Shown one piece after another: positions 27,740-37,484 of a DNA stretch of 64,000 bases (position 1 is the first letter of the stretch; every line of letters begins with the position of its first letter). Origin of the DNA: Halostella pelagica (GTDB taxonomy: Archaea > Halobacteriota > Halobacteria > Halobacteriales > Natronoarchaeaceae); contig CP040679.1 of assembly GCA_005954745.1 (NCBI GenBank), positions 186,001-250,000 of the forward strand, read 5' to 3'. Made by a program: the position numbers and the translations under genes. The notes under the pieces are model-generated. The model did not search any database, was not told where the DNA came from, and saw only the letters and a list, made by a program, of their open reading frames with translations.

Positions 27740-28069
27740 CTACCGATTGCGAGTCGTGACAGCGGTGCCTGAGAGGTTGACCCACAGCATCCCTTCCGCC
27801 ATTTCCTCGTAATCGAATGTGGCCCCGACAACTGCGTCCGCGCCGAGGTCTTCCGCCTCGGCCCGAATGTCATTTATCGCTTCTGTGCGTCCCTTCTCGA
27901 TTTTCTTTTCGTACGAACCGCTCCGTCCCCCCACGACATCTCGGATCCCGGCGGCGATGTCACTGACGACGTTCGCACCGATGACCGCTTCCCCCGAGAC
28001 CACGCCGAGATACTCTGTGACCTCCTGACCGTCGAGACCGTCCGTCGTTGTGATGGTAAGGTCTTCCAT
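27740..28069 (-). CDS. YbjQ/UPF0145 family protein
   Basis: A 109-residue protein of the UPF0145 (YbjQ, heavy-metal-binding domain) family. Visible hallmarks are VTEYLGVVSGEAVIGANVV, the GRSGSYEKKIEKGRTEAI helix and GADAVVGATFDYE. Homologues form pentamers and have no settled function. A TATA-like ACTTATATTC on the minus strand is centred 27 bases before the ATG at 28069, which makes this internal ATG the likely start (leaderless) instead of one at 28081. Confidence 0.85.
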   Translation of the reverse strand: MEDLTITTTDGLDGQEVTEYLGVVSGEAVIGANVVSDIAAGIRDVVGGRSGSYEKKIEKGRTEAINDIRAEAEDLGADAVVGATFDYEEMAEGMLWVNLSGTAVTTRNR

Positions 28070-28081
28070 ACGGGCTCTCAT

Positions 28082-28415
28082 AAGCGGTGCAAGAATATAA
28101 GTTTAGACCTGTATATATAAAATCTATCCGGCAAGAAAACCACTGGAGAACTCTCCGCCGATCGGATCGTCTTTCCGTTCTCGTCGGAGGTCCACGCCAT
28201 TCGACTCACTATCGAGTCGAGCCGTTACCACTACTCTCGTGCTACGAGGGCCGATACGACGTTCCCCCTGGTGTGAGTGCAGACCCACCGAGTTGCCACG
28301 TCCTCGCCTCCGGGTCTGAAGCGACTGGGATCCGATGCGTCACGACGAAGTCAGTTCCATATGGCGGGGACGACTGATCGAAACGTACAGACCGAACCCA
28401 CTCATTGGTGAACGC
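28082..28415. other. Divergent spacer of about 330 bases
   Basis: Holds the YbjQ promoter (around 28092-28101, minus strand) and a second TATA-like TATATATAAAAT on the plus strand near 28111-28122 with no clear gene directly after it. Confidence 0.4.
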
Positions 28416-28694
28416 ATGTCACGCACTGTTTCGGAGTTACGGAACGAGATCCGTCAGGCCGTGGGGAGATACGAACGCGCCGAATCGACCGCCTTCACGA
28501 AGGAAGCCCTCGCCGCGATCTGTGACGACACGGGGTACGAGATCGATACGGATCGCCTCCCACCTAAATCCCGGATGCGAGTGGGGATCCTCGCGGCAAT
28601 CGATGCCGTAGATGAAACCGACCCGGACGGCGTCGAGCGTCCCTTCCGCAAGGCAGAACTCCGATCGATCGCGGAGGCAGTCCAAACAGAATAA
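28416..28694 (+). CDS. Small acidic hypothetical protein
   Basis: A 92-residue soluble protein, highly charged and mostly helical by composition, starting MSRTVSELRNEIRQAVGRYE and ending RKAELRSIAEAVQTE. Its composition fits a real haloarchaeal gene. I recognise no domain. The ATG at 28416 is preferred to a longer frame from 28335 because the extension lacks the acidic composition. It faces the convergent DUF2061 gene with a 35-base gap. Confidence 0.65.
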   Translation: MSRTVSELRNEIRQAVGRYERAESTAFTKEALAAICDDTGYEIDTDRLPPKSRMRVGILAAIDAVDETDPDGVERPFRKAELRSIAEAVQTE

Positions 28695-28729
28695 CCGCCG
28701 CTTCGAACGTCAGCACCGTCGGTTGCGGG

Positions 28730-28969
28730 TCAGTTCGTCGGCGAAAACCCCCAGGAGATCCGGTCCCAGAGGCGTTCGTACGTGTAGTACGTTCCCGTTT
28801 TGACGAGGTTGGTAACTAATCCGATGTTGAGGGCGTCACTCACGTCTCCGACGACGACCCACGCGACGGAGATAGTGATTATGACCATGAGGATGCGGTA
28901 ACAGAACGTTTTGGTGATCGCCCGTAACTGGCCTTGGTGGGGAGAGCGCGAAACGAACCTCCGGAGCAT
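28730..28969 (-). CDS. DUF2061 family small membrane protein
   Basis: A 79-residue protein starting MLRRFVSRSPHQGQLRAITK, with two hydrophobic segments (ILMVIITISVAWVVV and ALNIGLVTNLVKTGTYY) and a conserved end YYTYERLWDRISWG. These match the DUF2061 family, whose members are predicted inner-membrane proteins of unknown role, sometimes beside sulfate-assimilation or transport genes. Here no such partner is present. The upstream extension of the frame is rejected because it is basic and atypical. Confidence 0.75.
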   Translation of the reverse strand: MLRRFVSRSPHQGQLRAITKTFCYRILMVIITISVAWVVVGDVSDALNIGLVTNLVKTGTYYTYERLWDRISWGFSPTN

Positions 28970-29321
28970 AGCGGAACTCTCGGTCGTTCCGACTAAAAAG
29001 TAACCCCTAACAACATCGCATCTGGGGATTTGTAACCCAAAATAGTTTCGGAGGGGGTGAAAAGATAGGACGGTCCGACTGACATTCGTTCCAGGTACGA
29101 TCCCTCGGCGACACCCGGTCCTGCGATGATACCCGCTCCGCTCGGAGATCACGCAGTCGGCACTGACCGTGTCCAGCCAGCGAATTAGTACTCTTGGTCT
29201 CTCACTCCAACCTAACGCAGTGAACCCGGAACTCTCAATCCGTGAATCCGCGCTGACTGTCTCCGCGGACTTTCGGGGAGCGGACGCGGTTTCGGTCCTG
29301 CGAACGCGGAACGACCTCGGA
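28970..29321. other. Spacer of about 350 bases
   Basis: No gene or repeat recognised. It separates the DUF2061 gene from the 3' end of the copper ATPase gene. Confidence 0.4.
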
Positions 29322-31949
29322 TTACCGGCGGATGATCCCGAGGAGTTCGTAATCGTGGTCGGGGGTGTACCGGCGGAACAGGAGACTGTTCGATAGCACG
29401 GAGACGCTGGAGAACGCCATCGCTACCGCGGCCAACACGGGCTGGAGCAGTCCGAGCGACGCCAGCGGAATGAGCGTCGTGTTGTAGCCGAGCGCCCACA
29501 CGAGGTTCTGTTTGATCTTCTGAAGGGTGGCGTCGGAGATGCGAATCGCCTTCACGACGTCGTGCGGGTCGTCGCGCATCAGCGTCACGTCGGCGGCCTC
29601 TATCGCGACGTCCGTCCCGCTCCCGATAGCCGTCCCGACGTGCGCGACGGCGAGGGCAGGCGCGTCATTCACGCCGTCGCCGACCATCATCGCTTTTCGA
29701 CCCTGTTTCTGGATGGCCTCGACCGCGTCGGACTTGTCCTCTGGAAGGACCCCGGCCCGAACGTTTTCCGGGTCGATACCGACCTGTTCGGCGACGGCGC
29801 GTGCGGTCCGCTCGTTGTCGCCCGTGATCATCATCACGTCTATCCCGCGTTCCTGAAGCGCGGCAACGGCCCGCTTCGCGCTCTCCTTGACGGTGTCGGC
29901 GTCGGCGACGACGCCCAGAAGTTCGCCCTCGCTCGTGTCGGCTGGCCGGCGTGCGACGAGCATCGCCGTCTTCCCCTCGTTTTCCAGCCGTTCCATCGTT
30001 TCCGCGGCCGGCGACGGGTCGACGCCGTTGTCCCGGAGCAGCTTTCGGTTCCCGACCAAGACCTCCGCGCCGCCGACCGTCGCACGCACGCCGTGACCGG
30101 GTACGTTTTCGAACCCGGTGGCTTCGGACACCTCCAGCCCGCGTTCTTCGGCTCCCTCGACGATCGCCTGGGCAAGCGGGTGTTCGCTGCCGCTTTCGGC
30201 CGCGGCAGCGAGGCGGAGTACGTCGTCTTCAGTGAGTCGGTCCCGGTCGACCAGTCGGCCGCCGTCGGCCGCCGGCGCACTGCTGTCGGGGCCTGACCGG
30301 TCGTCCGGGTCGAAGACGACCACGTCGGTCAGTTCCATCGCGCCTTCGGTGAGTGTTCCCGTCTTGTCGAACACGACCGTATCGACGTCTTTCGCGCGTT
30401 CGAGGACGTCGCCGCCTTTGAACAGGACGCCGTTTTGCGCCCCTATCGTCGTGCCGACCATCGTCGCTGCCGGCGTCGCCAGCCCCAGCGCACAGGGACA
30501 GGCGATGAGGACGGAGGACGCGAAGACGATGACGGCGAACTCGAAGACGGAGACGGTTCCACCGGCCGGCGCTGGCCCGCCCGCGACCTGGCCCCACAGC
30601 GGGAGCCAGTCGACGAAGCCCGCGAGTACGTCCGGGAAGAGGAACCAGACGACGCCCCAGAACAGGGCGTTCGCGATGACAGCGGGCACGAAGTACGCCG
30701 AGATGCGGTCGGCGAGGTTCTGGATATTCGGCTGACGGGACTGTGCCTCCTTGACGGTCTGGACGATCTGCTGGAGCGCCGTGTCCTCGCCGACCTTCGT
30801 CGCCTCGACGACCAGCAGTCCGTTCTCGTTTATCGTCGACCCGACGACCTCGTCGCCGTTGCTCTTTTCTACGGGGACGGACTCGCCGGTGACCATGGAC
30901 TCGTCGACCGCTGACTGGCCGTCGACGACCACGCCGTCCGTGGGGATCTTTTCGCCGGGACGGACTTTCATCCGGTCGCCGACCTCGACGTCCTCTAGCG
31001 GTATTTCTCGTTCGTCCCCGTCCTCGCCGACGACAGTGGCCGTTTCGGCTTCCATCTCCAGTAGCCTCCGGAGCGCGTCGCTGGCCTGGCCTTTCGACCG
31101 GGCTTCGAGGTAGTTCCCGAGCGTGATGAATACTAGAATGAGCGCCGCGGTGTCGAAGTACATGCCCCCGGCGATGAGACCGAGTAGGACGACTACGCTG
31201 TAGATGTAGGCCGTCGAAGATCCGAGCGCGATGAGTACGTCCATGTTGGCCCGCTTGTTCTTGACGAGAGCGTTGTACGAGTTCCTGTAGAACTGCCAGC
31301 CCAGGACGGCCTGGACGGGCGTCGCGAGCAGGAACTCGACCCAGCCGAATTCGACGCCGAAGACCGTCTCCGGGAGCATCGCCCCGCCGAGAAGGTACTT
31401 CTCGACGATGAAAAACAGCAGCGGAACCGAGAGGATAGCCCCGAACAGTGTCAGCCGGAGCTGCGTCCGGATCTCTTCTTGCCGGGCGGCGTCGCGTCGC
31501 TCCTGGTCGGTCGTCTCGGCAGTGTCGTCGTCGCGGACTGGCGTGTAACCTGCGTCCTCGATGGCGTCGTAGAGCGTTTCCCGGGAAACGTCCGCGGGGT
31601 TGTACTCGACCTGCGCCTCGTCGGTCGCGTAGTTCCCCTCCGCGCTGATGACTCCGGCCACCGACTCCAGTGCGTCCGCGTTAGTCTCCGCGCAGTTCGC
31701 ACACGTCATATCGGAGATGCCGATGGTGACCGTCGCTGTCTCGGCGTGATATCCGGCGTCCTCGATAGCGTCGTATATCTCGCTGAGCGATACAGCTCCG
31801 GGATCGTACTCGACGGTACCCTCATCGGTGGCGAAGTTGATGTTCGCCTCCGAGACGCCGTCGAGATTCTCCAGGGATTCAGTGATCGTCTGCGAGCAGT
31901 TCGCGCAGCTCATGCCCTGGATTTCGAGGTGTGCAGTTTGCGAACTCAT
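29322..31949 (-). CDS. copA: Copper-exporting P1B-type ATPase
   Basis: An 875-residue P-type ATPase. Two N-terminal heavy-metal domains carry [10 protein letters not shown] (near residue 13) and [10 protein letters not shown] (near residue 80). The membrane metal site is [10 protein letters not shown], the phosphorylation site DKTGTLTEG, the ATP-binding part includes SEHPLAQAI and the hinge is [12 protein letters not shown]. The CPC motif and paired CxxC domains indicate monovalent copper (or silver) export. The gene for a TRASH-domain regulator is immediately upstream on the same strand. Between them lies a TATA-like element flanked by a direct repeat, a likely control site. It acts in the cytoplasmic membrane. 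Confidence 0.95.
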   Translation of the reverse strand: MSSQTAHLEIQGMSCANCSQTITESLENLDGVSEANINFATDEGTVEYDPGAVSLSEIYDAIEDAGYHAETATVTIGISDMTCANCAETNADALESVAGVISAEGNYATDEAQVEYNPADVSRETLYDAIEDAGYTPVRDDDTAETTDQERRDAARQEEIRTQLRLTLFGAILSVPLLFFIVEKYLLGGAMLPETVFGVEFGWVEFLLATPVQAVLGWQFYRNSYNALVKNKRANMDVLIALGSSTAYIYSVVVLLGLIAGGMYFDTAALILVFITLGNYLEARSKGQASDALRRLLEMEAETATVVGEDGDEREIPLEDVEVGDRMKVRPGEKIPTDGVVVDGQSAVDESMVTGESVPVEKSNGDEVVGSTINENGLLVVEATKVGEDTALQQIVQTVKEAQSRQPNIQNLADRISAYFVPAVIANALFWGVVWFLFPDVLAGFVDWLPLWGQVAGGPAPAGGTVSVFEFAVIVFASSVLIACPCALGLATPAATMVGTTIGAQNGVLFKGGDVLERAKDVDTVVFDKTGTLTEGAMELTDVVVFDPDDRSGPDSSAPAADGGRLVDRDRLTEDDVLRLAAAAESGSEHPLAQAIVEGAEERGLEVSEATGFENVPGHGVRATVGGAEVLVGNRKLLRDNGVDPSPAAETMERLENEGKTAMLVARRPADTSEGELLGVVADADTVKESAKRAVAALQERGIDVMMITGDNERTARAVAEQVGIDPENVRAGVLPEDKSDAVEAIQKQGRKAMMVGDGVNDAPALAVAHVGTAIGSGTDVAIEAADVTLMRDDPHDVVKAIRISDATLQKIKQNLVWALGYNTTLIPLASLGLLQPVLAAVAMAFSSVSVLSNSLLFRRYTPDHDYELLGIIRR

Positions 31950-31993
31950 TAGTTTGTTATAGGGCGTCGCTTCTTACCTCCTTTTCCCATAGA

Positions 31994-32036
31994 AATCCGA
32001 AGTGTAAACCAGGATATAATTTGGAACCCAAAGTGT
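31994..32036 (-). promoter_or_regulatory. copA promoter with flanking direct repeat
   Basis: On the minus strand, ACACTTTGGGTT (32025-32036) and ACACTTCGGATT (31994-32005) agree at 10 of 12 positions and are 31 bases apart, three helical turns. They straddle a TATA-like ATTATATCC (32012-32020). The position just before copA and after its regulator suggests an operator for the copper regulator. Confidence 0.5.
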
Positions 32037-32627
32037 TCACGCACCCTCTTCGAGACGGTCGTACCGTTCCTCGAACCGTCGTTGACAGGAAGCACAGCAG
32101 AAGTGATACGCCTGACCGTCTATATTGGCGGTTTCACCCTCGCTGTCGACCGTGTTCCCGCACTCCGCACAGGTGAGCGCGAACTCGGTCCCGTCGAGCG
32201 AGGGCTTCCACTCGACTTCGTCCATCAGCGTCACTGTGTAGTCCACGTCGTCGCTGCTTTCGAGTAGACCGCCGAGCCACTGGCGGACGTTCTGACTTTG
32301 CGCGCGACCGTAAAACCAGATCTCGCCGTCGGCGGTCACGAACACGTGTTCGACTGCTTCGGCATCGCCGATCCGGACTTTCAGGTCGTCGACATCCCCG
32401 CTGGCGACTTCCACCTGAACGAATACCGGGACTCCGGCACGGAGTTGGGAGCGATCGACGTCGATCGTAAAGCGGTTGATAACACCCGCCTCTCGAAGAC
32501 GAGACACGCGGTCCGAGACAGCCGGCCCCGAGAGCCCGATCTCGTCGGCGATATCGCTAAACGGTCGTCGTCCGTCCTCTCCGAGGAGCGTCAGAATCTC
32601 CATGTCGGTTTCGTCGAGATCCCGCAT
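32037..32627 (-). CDS. Lrp/AsnC-type regulator with C-terminal TRASH metal-binding domain
   Basis: A 196-residue regulator. Residues 1-60 are an AsnC winged helix (FSDIADEIGLSGPAVSDRVS), residues 65-140 an Lrp-type effector domain, and residues 150-190 a TRASH domain with LTCAECGNTV and HFCCASCQRRFEERY. In Halobacterium a regulator of this make-up (VNG1179C) controls the copper ATPase gene. The position directly upstream of copA supports copper sensing. It probably binds the repeat next to the copA promoter; that is inference. Confidence 0.92.
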   Translation of the reverse strand: MRDLDETDMEILTLLGEDGRRPFSDIADEIGLSGPAVSDRVSRLREAGVINRFTIDVDRSQLRAGVPVFVQVEVASGDVDDLKVRIGDAEAVEHVFVTADGEIWFYGRAQSQNVRQWLGGLLESSDDVDYTVTLMDEVEWKPSLDGTEFALTCAECGNTVDSEGETANIDGQAYHFCCASCQRRFEERYDRLEEGA

Positions 32628-32789
32628 AGCTCAACTTCGATATCCGGAGTCAATACGCTGTCGATGTACTTTGATATCTAAGGTAGGATCGGTGAGATAC
32701 TTAGGATATATAGTGATATCTCGCTATCCCCGGTCTCTGGTCCGAGTGGATGCGTTCGATCCAGGGGTGGACTTGCAAACTCTCAGAGA

Positions 32790-32921
32790 ATGACCTGCAA
32801 GCGCTGCGAACAGACCACCGAAAACGTCGCGGCCGTTACGCCGGCGACGGCGGGCCAAGTGGAAGAGACGGTAACTGTGGCGGGTGACGCTGAGTTAGGG
32901 CACTACTGTGGCGGTCAATAG
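32790..32921 (+). CDS. Possible 43-residue CxxC protein
   Basis: A short frame starting MTCKRCEQTTENVAAVTPAT and ending GHYCGGQ, with one CxxC knuckle and a lone third cysteine. Composition is acidic and fits a haloarchaeal micro-protein or the start of a truncated zinc-ribbon gene, since the fourth cysteine expected in a complete finger is missing. It is divergent to the copper regulator. Function unknown. Confidence 0.4.
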   Translation: MTCKRCEQTTENVAAVTPATAGQVEETVTVAGDAELGHYCGGQ

Positions 32922-33375
32922 CTTGGCATTCGATACGATACCGGACCGGCAATTCCTGACATAATAATCAATATCCAATACTATCCTCGTAATTGATAGA
33001 AATCAATATACATCGATACATCTACTGCTTTTGACTTGAACGGGTTACAGCACCGACTGAGAGAACTCGTATCGCGTCTCGGCCGCCGAAACCGGGATCC
33101 GACTTCTCGATGACGATATCCTGTCTGATGACTTCAAGTTTTTTGCCCCGATACGAGCCCTGAACGGCTTTTAACCGGATGAATCTCCGGGTCCTGTTCA
33201 TGTAGTTCGCGTAGCAACGATGGGCCAAACTTCTGAACTCACCGAACACTCCCAAGAAATGATTAGATAGACTAATAGTAATATACCAACTATTAATCTG
33301 TACAAGTCGGATATTTTAGCAATACGGGTCGGCTATATCTGGTCGCAACTGCCGAGACAAACTACGCCGAGGGTA
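32922..33375. other. AT-rich spacer of about 450 bases
   Basis: Several AT-only runs (about 32965-33015 and 33260-33320). A 77-codon minus-strand frame at 33022-33255 is basic and unlike other proteins here, so it is not called. Confidence 0.45.
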
Positions 33376-34218
33376 TCACACATGGTTTGACGGTTCCGCA
33401 ACCCCCTGCGAGTCCGTTTTTTCGATATAGAGGTCCCGATTGATGATCAGGTCGGCGATCGTATTGCTGTCGATGATCTCGGTCGCGGTCTCGTCAGAGT
33501 CCGCTCCTTCGGGAAACCGTATTACCTCGAACGAGTCCAGCGCGTTACGGTTCTCCGTGACCGGTTCGATCACCTCGATCAGTTCGTCACCGGCTTCGTT
33601 CCGGAACGTGTACCCGGTTTCGAACCCGACCACGGGAACGTCTACAGGCCAGTCCCACTGGAAGTTCCGAACGTACTGGTCGAACTGCCAAACCAACTGC
33701 TCGGCGTCTATCTCTTCGTCGACGGCGGTTTCGGTTAACTGTTCGAGAGTGCGGTCCCAGTAGTCGATGACGCACGCTTTCAGATCGCCCTGAAGCTCGT
33801 CTTCGACGAGTTTCTCCTCGATCGGATAGCCGATCTCGATCGCGATGATCGCGTGCTGGTCGAGATGGTTGAGACACCGCTGGCATTCCATCTCGAAGAT
33901 AGAGATATCGATTGGGTTTTCGAGAGTTAGGTGAGCGAGTTCGTTCCCGCAGTTCGGACACCACAGGAACAGGACCCCGTTGTCCGCACGATACATCTCG
34001 TTGAGGACCGTGAGATCGTCGAAGGCCTTCTCCTCGGGCGGTCGAGGTTCGTCTTCTGCCTTCTGGCGTTCGGTGTCGACGCTTTTCCCGGCGAACTTGG
34101 CCAGCTCTCGATCCTTCAACAACGATTTGATCACAGAATCGTGTGACGAGTGGGATTCCTCCTCGAGGATCCGCTCGATCTGTTTTTTCGTCCAGTCTCG
34201 GACTCTGATCGTTGCCAT
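33376..34218 (-). CDS. Hypothetical protein with RHH-like N-terminus and zinc-binding CxxC pair
   Basis: A 280-residue acidic protein. The first 45 residues (MATIRVRDWTKKQIERILEE and following SSHDSVIKSLLKD) resemble a ribbon-helix-helix DNA-binding unit. Around residues 85-120 are WCPNCGNELAHL and MECQRCLNHLDQH, a likely zinc ribbon. The C-terminal 150 residues are unrecognised. It lies upstream, in transcription terms downstream, of the RdfA/SMC gene group on the same strand after a 270-base gap. It may be a DNA-binding regulator; nothing shows its target. Confidence 0.65.
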   Translation of the reverse strand: MATIRVRDWTKKQIERILEEESHSSHDSVIKSLLKDRELAKFAGKSVDTERQKAEDEPRPPEEKAFDDLTVLNEMYRADNGVLFLWCPNCGNELAHLTLENPIDISIFEMECQRCLNHLDQHAIIAIEIGYPIEEKLVEDELQGDLKACVIDYWDRTLEQLTETAVDEEIDAEQLVWQFDQYVRNFQWDWPVDVPVVGFETGYTFRNEAGDELIEVIEPVTENRNALDSFEVIRFPEGADSDETATEIIDSNTIADLIINRDLYIEKTDSQGVAEPSNHV

Positions 34219-34488
34219 TGCATAAGATCTCTTTATGTTGCATAATAACTTTTCCCATACTTAGGATGGTCGCCCTGCGGAAAAACCCCATGCGATACCG
34301 GAGAGGAAACGAACGATCGGCCGCGACTGGCGGAACTGTTCGGGCGTCAGGGGTGGTCTCGGGATCCAATCTGGTGGCTGGTCTGGCCCTGAAACGTGCC
34401 ATCGGAACAGGCCACAGCGGTGTTCGGAGAGTCCGACCGCGATACGCGCGTCTCTTCGCCAGCGGTCGTTGACCGGGCGCTGGAGTGT

Positions 34489-35577
34489 CTACTGCGAAAC
34501 GACCGAGGTACCGAGGTCTATCCGCCGCCGTACTTCCCGCGGAGTCACCGTGATCTGGTCGGCTCCGAGTCGCTGCGTGACGAGATCGATCAGCGCAGTT
34601 TCTTCGAGGAGGTGGCGGGCGTGGTCCCGGTCGACGCCCAGCGCCGTTTTCACCTCGTAGAACGTGTTCGCTTCGTTGACGATGGACGCGAGTTCGGAGA
34701 CGGTCAGATCCTTCGGAATCCCCAGTCCGTCCGCGATGACCGAGTCGTCACCGTCTCCGCTGTCCGTCGCCGCGATCAGTTCGGCGACCGACGTATCGTC
34801 GAGTTCGGAGGCGTCCGCCTCGTCGGTACCGGGTTCGGTACTTTCGTTGCCGGCTGCGGCGTCTGTCTCAACCGTTTTTGCGGTCGCCCGGGTCCCGGTC
34901 GCCGTCGGGGTCCGTTCCTCATCTTCAGTGGAGTTCTCTAACGGTCCGTCTCCGGACGTCTCGGGGCTGTCGCTCTCGGGTTTCTCCTCTGGAGTGACTT
35001 CGGACGATCTGGTTACGCCGTTTTCCGTCATCGAGTTCTCGTCCGAGGTATCTCCGCCCGTTCCGTCGGTGTCGGCGAATCCGTGTACCTGTGGTCCGGT
35101 TTCGTTAGGGTCGTGGATATCGTATTCGACCATGTACCGTCGGACCGTCTCCGAGGTGACATCGGCCCCAAGCGCCTCGGTCATCTCCGGGAAGGTGTCG
35201 TATTTCTCGTACACCGTCTGCAACGCGTCCGGGTCCTTGTACGCCGGAACGGATTTCGAATCAGTTCGACCCGTCGACGTGCCGACGCCGGACGCTACGG
35301 GGCTGCGGTTCTCCTGTGCCTGCTCCACCGACAGGGACACACAGAGATCTACGTCGACGCAACCGTCCCGGAGGTCGACGTTCTCCGCCCGGATCGAAAC
35401 ACTGTCGCGGACGTCGACGCCGTCTAACACGGGCACCCCAACGGTCAGGTTCGCGGTTATCTCGTCTTGCTCTCCCTCCAACTGCTCGCCTATTTCGACG
35501 TTTTTGACCTCGGCGTTGGACGCCTCTAAACACTCGAGTACCTCAGTTAGCTCTCCGAATGCGGCACTAACCACCAT
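34489..35577 (-). CDS. Acidic two-HTH-like protein next to SMC/RdfA genes
   Basis: A 362-residue protein with an N-terminal structured region (residues 1-95), a low-complexity Ser/Thr/Glu linker (residues 165-265) and two related helical segments, FPEMTEALGADVTSETVRRY near residue 133 and FYEVKTALGVDRDHARHLLE near residue 310. Both look like helix-turn-helix units that end with a similar spacing. It sits 100 bases downstream of the SMC-like gene on the same strand. In Haloferax volcanii rdfA and its SMC-like neighbour lie in a cell-shape locus with a third gene; this protein could play the third part, but I do not recognise it as a named family. Confidence 0.7.
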   Translation of the reverse strand: MVVSAAFGELTEVLECLEASNAEVKNVEIGEQLEGEQDEITANLTVGVPVLDGVDVRDSVSIRAENVDLRDGCVDVDLCVSLSVEQAQENRSPVASGVGTSTGRTDSKSVPAYKDPDALQTVYEKYDTFPEMTEALGADVTSETVRRYMVEYDIHDPNETGPQVHGFADTDGTGGDTSDENSMTENGVTRSSEVTPEEKPESDSPETSGDGPLENSTEDEERTPTATGTRATAKTVETDAAAGNESTEPGTDEADASELDDTSVAELIAATDSGDGDDSVIADGLGIPKDLTVSELASIVNEANTFYEVKTALGVDRDHARHLLEETALIDLVTQRLGADQITVTPREVRRRIDLGTSVVSQ

Positions 35578-35676
35578 ATGACAACCATTAACACTACGTT
35601 ACTATTACGTTCTCCAACCGGCAGTATTGTCCGCTAAAAACAGCGTCACGCAACGTGTGCGCGGGAGAACGATAGC

Positions 35677-37482
35677 TCAGTCGGCGCTGACCTGCTTGTT
35701 CGTCGCGACCGACCAGTTACTCGGGTCGATCTCTCGCCCTTCGAAGGCGGTGTACTCCGGATACGCGGTGAACACGAGGTACTCGGTCCGCTCGTGGAGA
35801 TAATCGATGAGTGTGTGTAGATTGTCGTCAGCAAGCCCGCCGACGCCGTCGACGAGCAGTAGCGGCACCGCCTCGTCAACATCGAACGATTCGTAGCCCG
35901 CAAGCGCCGCGACGAACCCTATCAATTCGAGCTCGCCCTCACTGAGGGCGTCCAGACTGGCCTCTCGACCGTCGCGCGCGACGACGAGGTCGAAGTCGGA
36001 GGTGAGCCGGGCGGTCTCGAAGCCGGTCCCGAACCGAGAGAGGATCTCGTCCATCGCTTCGTCGAACGCCTCTCTGGCCCGCCGTTTGATCCTGTCTTTT
36101 CGATTCCGAAGCTCTTCGATCTCGGTTCGGATCTCCTCGTTTTCGGCTTCCAGCGTCTCGACCTGGTCGGCCCGCGTTTCCAGCTGTGATAACTCGTCTC
36201 TGCTGTCTTTGAGTTCGGCTTCCCGATACTTGATCTCGCTTTCCACGTCGGAGATCGCTTCGACAGTCTCGTCGACAGCGTCCGAGAGCTCTTCGACCCG
36301 TTCCTGAGCGTTTTCGTATCGGTCCGTCGCGTCCTCCAGACTCTGGCGTCGGTCGGTAAGGGTATCTTCGAGTTCGGTTATCTCGGCTTCTAGGTCCCGT
36401 TTCCGGCGGTTCGCCTGGTCGATCTCTTCACGCCGCGCTTCGAGTTCCTCGACGTCGTCACGGTACGTCTCGATCTGCGTCCGCAGGTCCGTGATCTTGT
36501 CGCCGAGCTGGTCGAGCTGTTCCTCCATCTCTGCACGCTCTGCTTCGTTGCCGCAGGTCCAGCAGACGACGCTGTCCCCCGTGAGTTCCCGTTCGACTTC
36601 TGTAAGGAGGTCCAGTCGGTTCTCCTTCAGCACCATCTCGTTCGCCGAATACACCGACTGTAACACTTCGGAGTCCCGTTTGACTTGTTGCAGTCGGTCA
36701 CGGGCGGTGGCCAGTCTGTTCTCGATGTCGTCATCGTCCGGGATTTCGATCGACTTTAGCTCGGACCGACGCTGTTCGAGGCGTTCCTCGGTCCGCTCGA
36801 TGGTTCGCTCTAGCCTCTCGATCTGGTTTTCGGCCTGACTCCGTTCCGTCTGTACCGCGCTCAACTGCTGCTGTGGCGACGGGCTCTCCTCGTCTTCACC
36901 GGCCGCCTCACCAGCGTCGCTGGCCGCGATACCCTCGCGCTGTTGCTGTAGCTCCGCTATCTCGTTTTCGAGTTGCGTGACCTGCGCCTGTACCCCCGGC
37001 AGGCGCTTTTTCGCCTCCTTCGCCTGCGAGAGCTCCGACGTTATCTGCTCGCGCTCGCGTTTCAGGTCGGCGATCTGTTCGTCGATGTTCTGAAAGTCGA
37101 GCGGTCGCATGAGGACGTCTTCCAGGTTCTCGCCCCGTCGAACCGCGCTCCGGACTTCGTTCCGTTCGTCGAGACAGGCGAACAGCTCCGCTCGAATGAC
37201 ATCGTACTCGTTTTCGAGATACGGGGTCCCTTTCCGGTGGACGGTCCCGTTTTCACGGACGAGGTCTACCGCGATATCTCGTTCGGGCGTCTGTAGCCGC
37301 ACCTGACCGCTGTCCTTGCTCTCGGTGAGTTCCGTCGACGTTCCGAGTGCCGTCTTGATAGCCTCGATGAAACTCGATTTTCCCTGCCAGTTCGACCCTC
37401 TGACAGCGTTCAGTCCCGGCTCGATAGTCGTCTCTCCGTCCAGTATACCGGCGATGTTTTCGATGTCGATGGTCCAGGTCAT
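35677..37482 (-). CDS. Archaea-specific SMC-related ATPase (coiled coil with zinc hook)
   Basis: A 601-residue Rad50/SMC-like protein. Walker A is GSNWQGKSSFIEAI (residues 30-43). Long coiled coils from about 130 to 480 surround a zinc-hook CWTC near residue 295. The C-terminal lobe has the signature LSEGELELIGF and Walker B VPLLLVDGVGG. It is half the length of true SMC or Rad50 proteins, as in the archaeal SMC-related (Sph-like) group. Its start lies two bases after the rdfA stop, so both are one operon. In Haloferax the SMC-like neighbour of RdfA is implicated in cell shape. Here it may act on chromosome or envelope organisation. Confidence 0.88.
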   Translation of the reverse strand: MTWTIDIENIAGILDGETTIEPGLNAVRGSNWQGKSSFIEAIKTALGTSTELTESKDSGQVRLQTPERDIAVDLVRENGTVHRKGTPYLENEYDVIRAELFACLDERNEVRSAVRRGENLEDVLMRPLDFQNIDEQIADLKREREQITSELSQAKEAKKRLPGVQAQVTQLENEIAELQQQREGIAASDAGEAAGEDEESPSPQQQLSAVQTERSQAENQIERLERTIERTEERLEQRRSELKSIEIPDDDDIENRLATARDRLQQVKRDSEVLQSVYSANEMVLKENRLDLLTEVERELTGDSVVCWTCGNEAERAEMEEQLDQLGDKITDLRTQIETYRDDVEELEARREEIDQANRRKRDLEAEITELEDTLTDRRQSLEDATDRYENAQERVEELSDAVDETVEAISDVESEIKYREAELKDSRDELSQLETRADQVETLEAENEEIRTEIEELRNRKDRIKRRAREAFDEAMDEILSRFGTGFETARLTSDFDLVVARDGREASLDALSEGELELIGFVAALAGYESFDVDEAVPLLLVDGVGGLADDNLHTLIDYLHERTEYLVFTAYPEYTAFEGREIDPSNWSVATNKQVSAD

Positions 37483-37484
37483 TA

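Noticed and set aside
31976-31982. AGGAGGT as ribosome-binding site of copA
   Set aside because: It lies about 27 bases before the ATG, too far to act as a normal Shine-Dalgarno site.
33022-33255. 77-codon minus-strand frame
   Set aside because: Basic composition, no recognised domain and no clear promoter; support too weak to call a gene.
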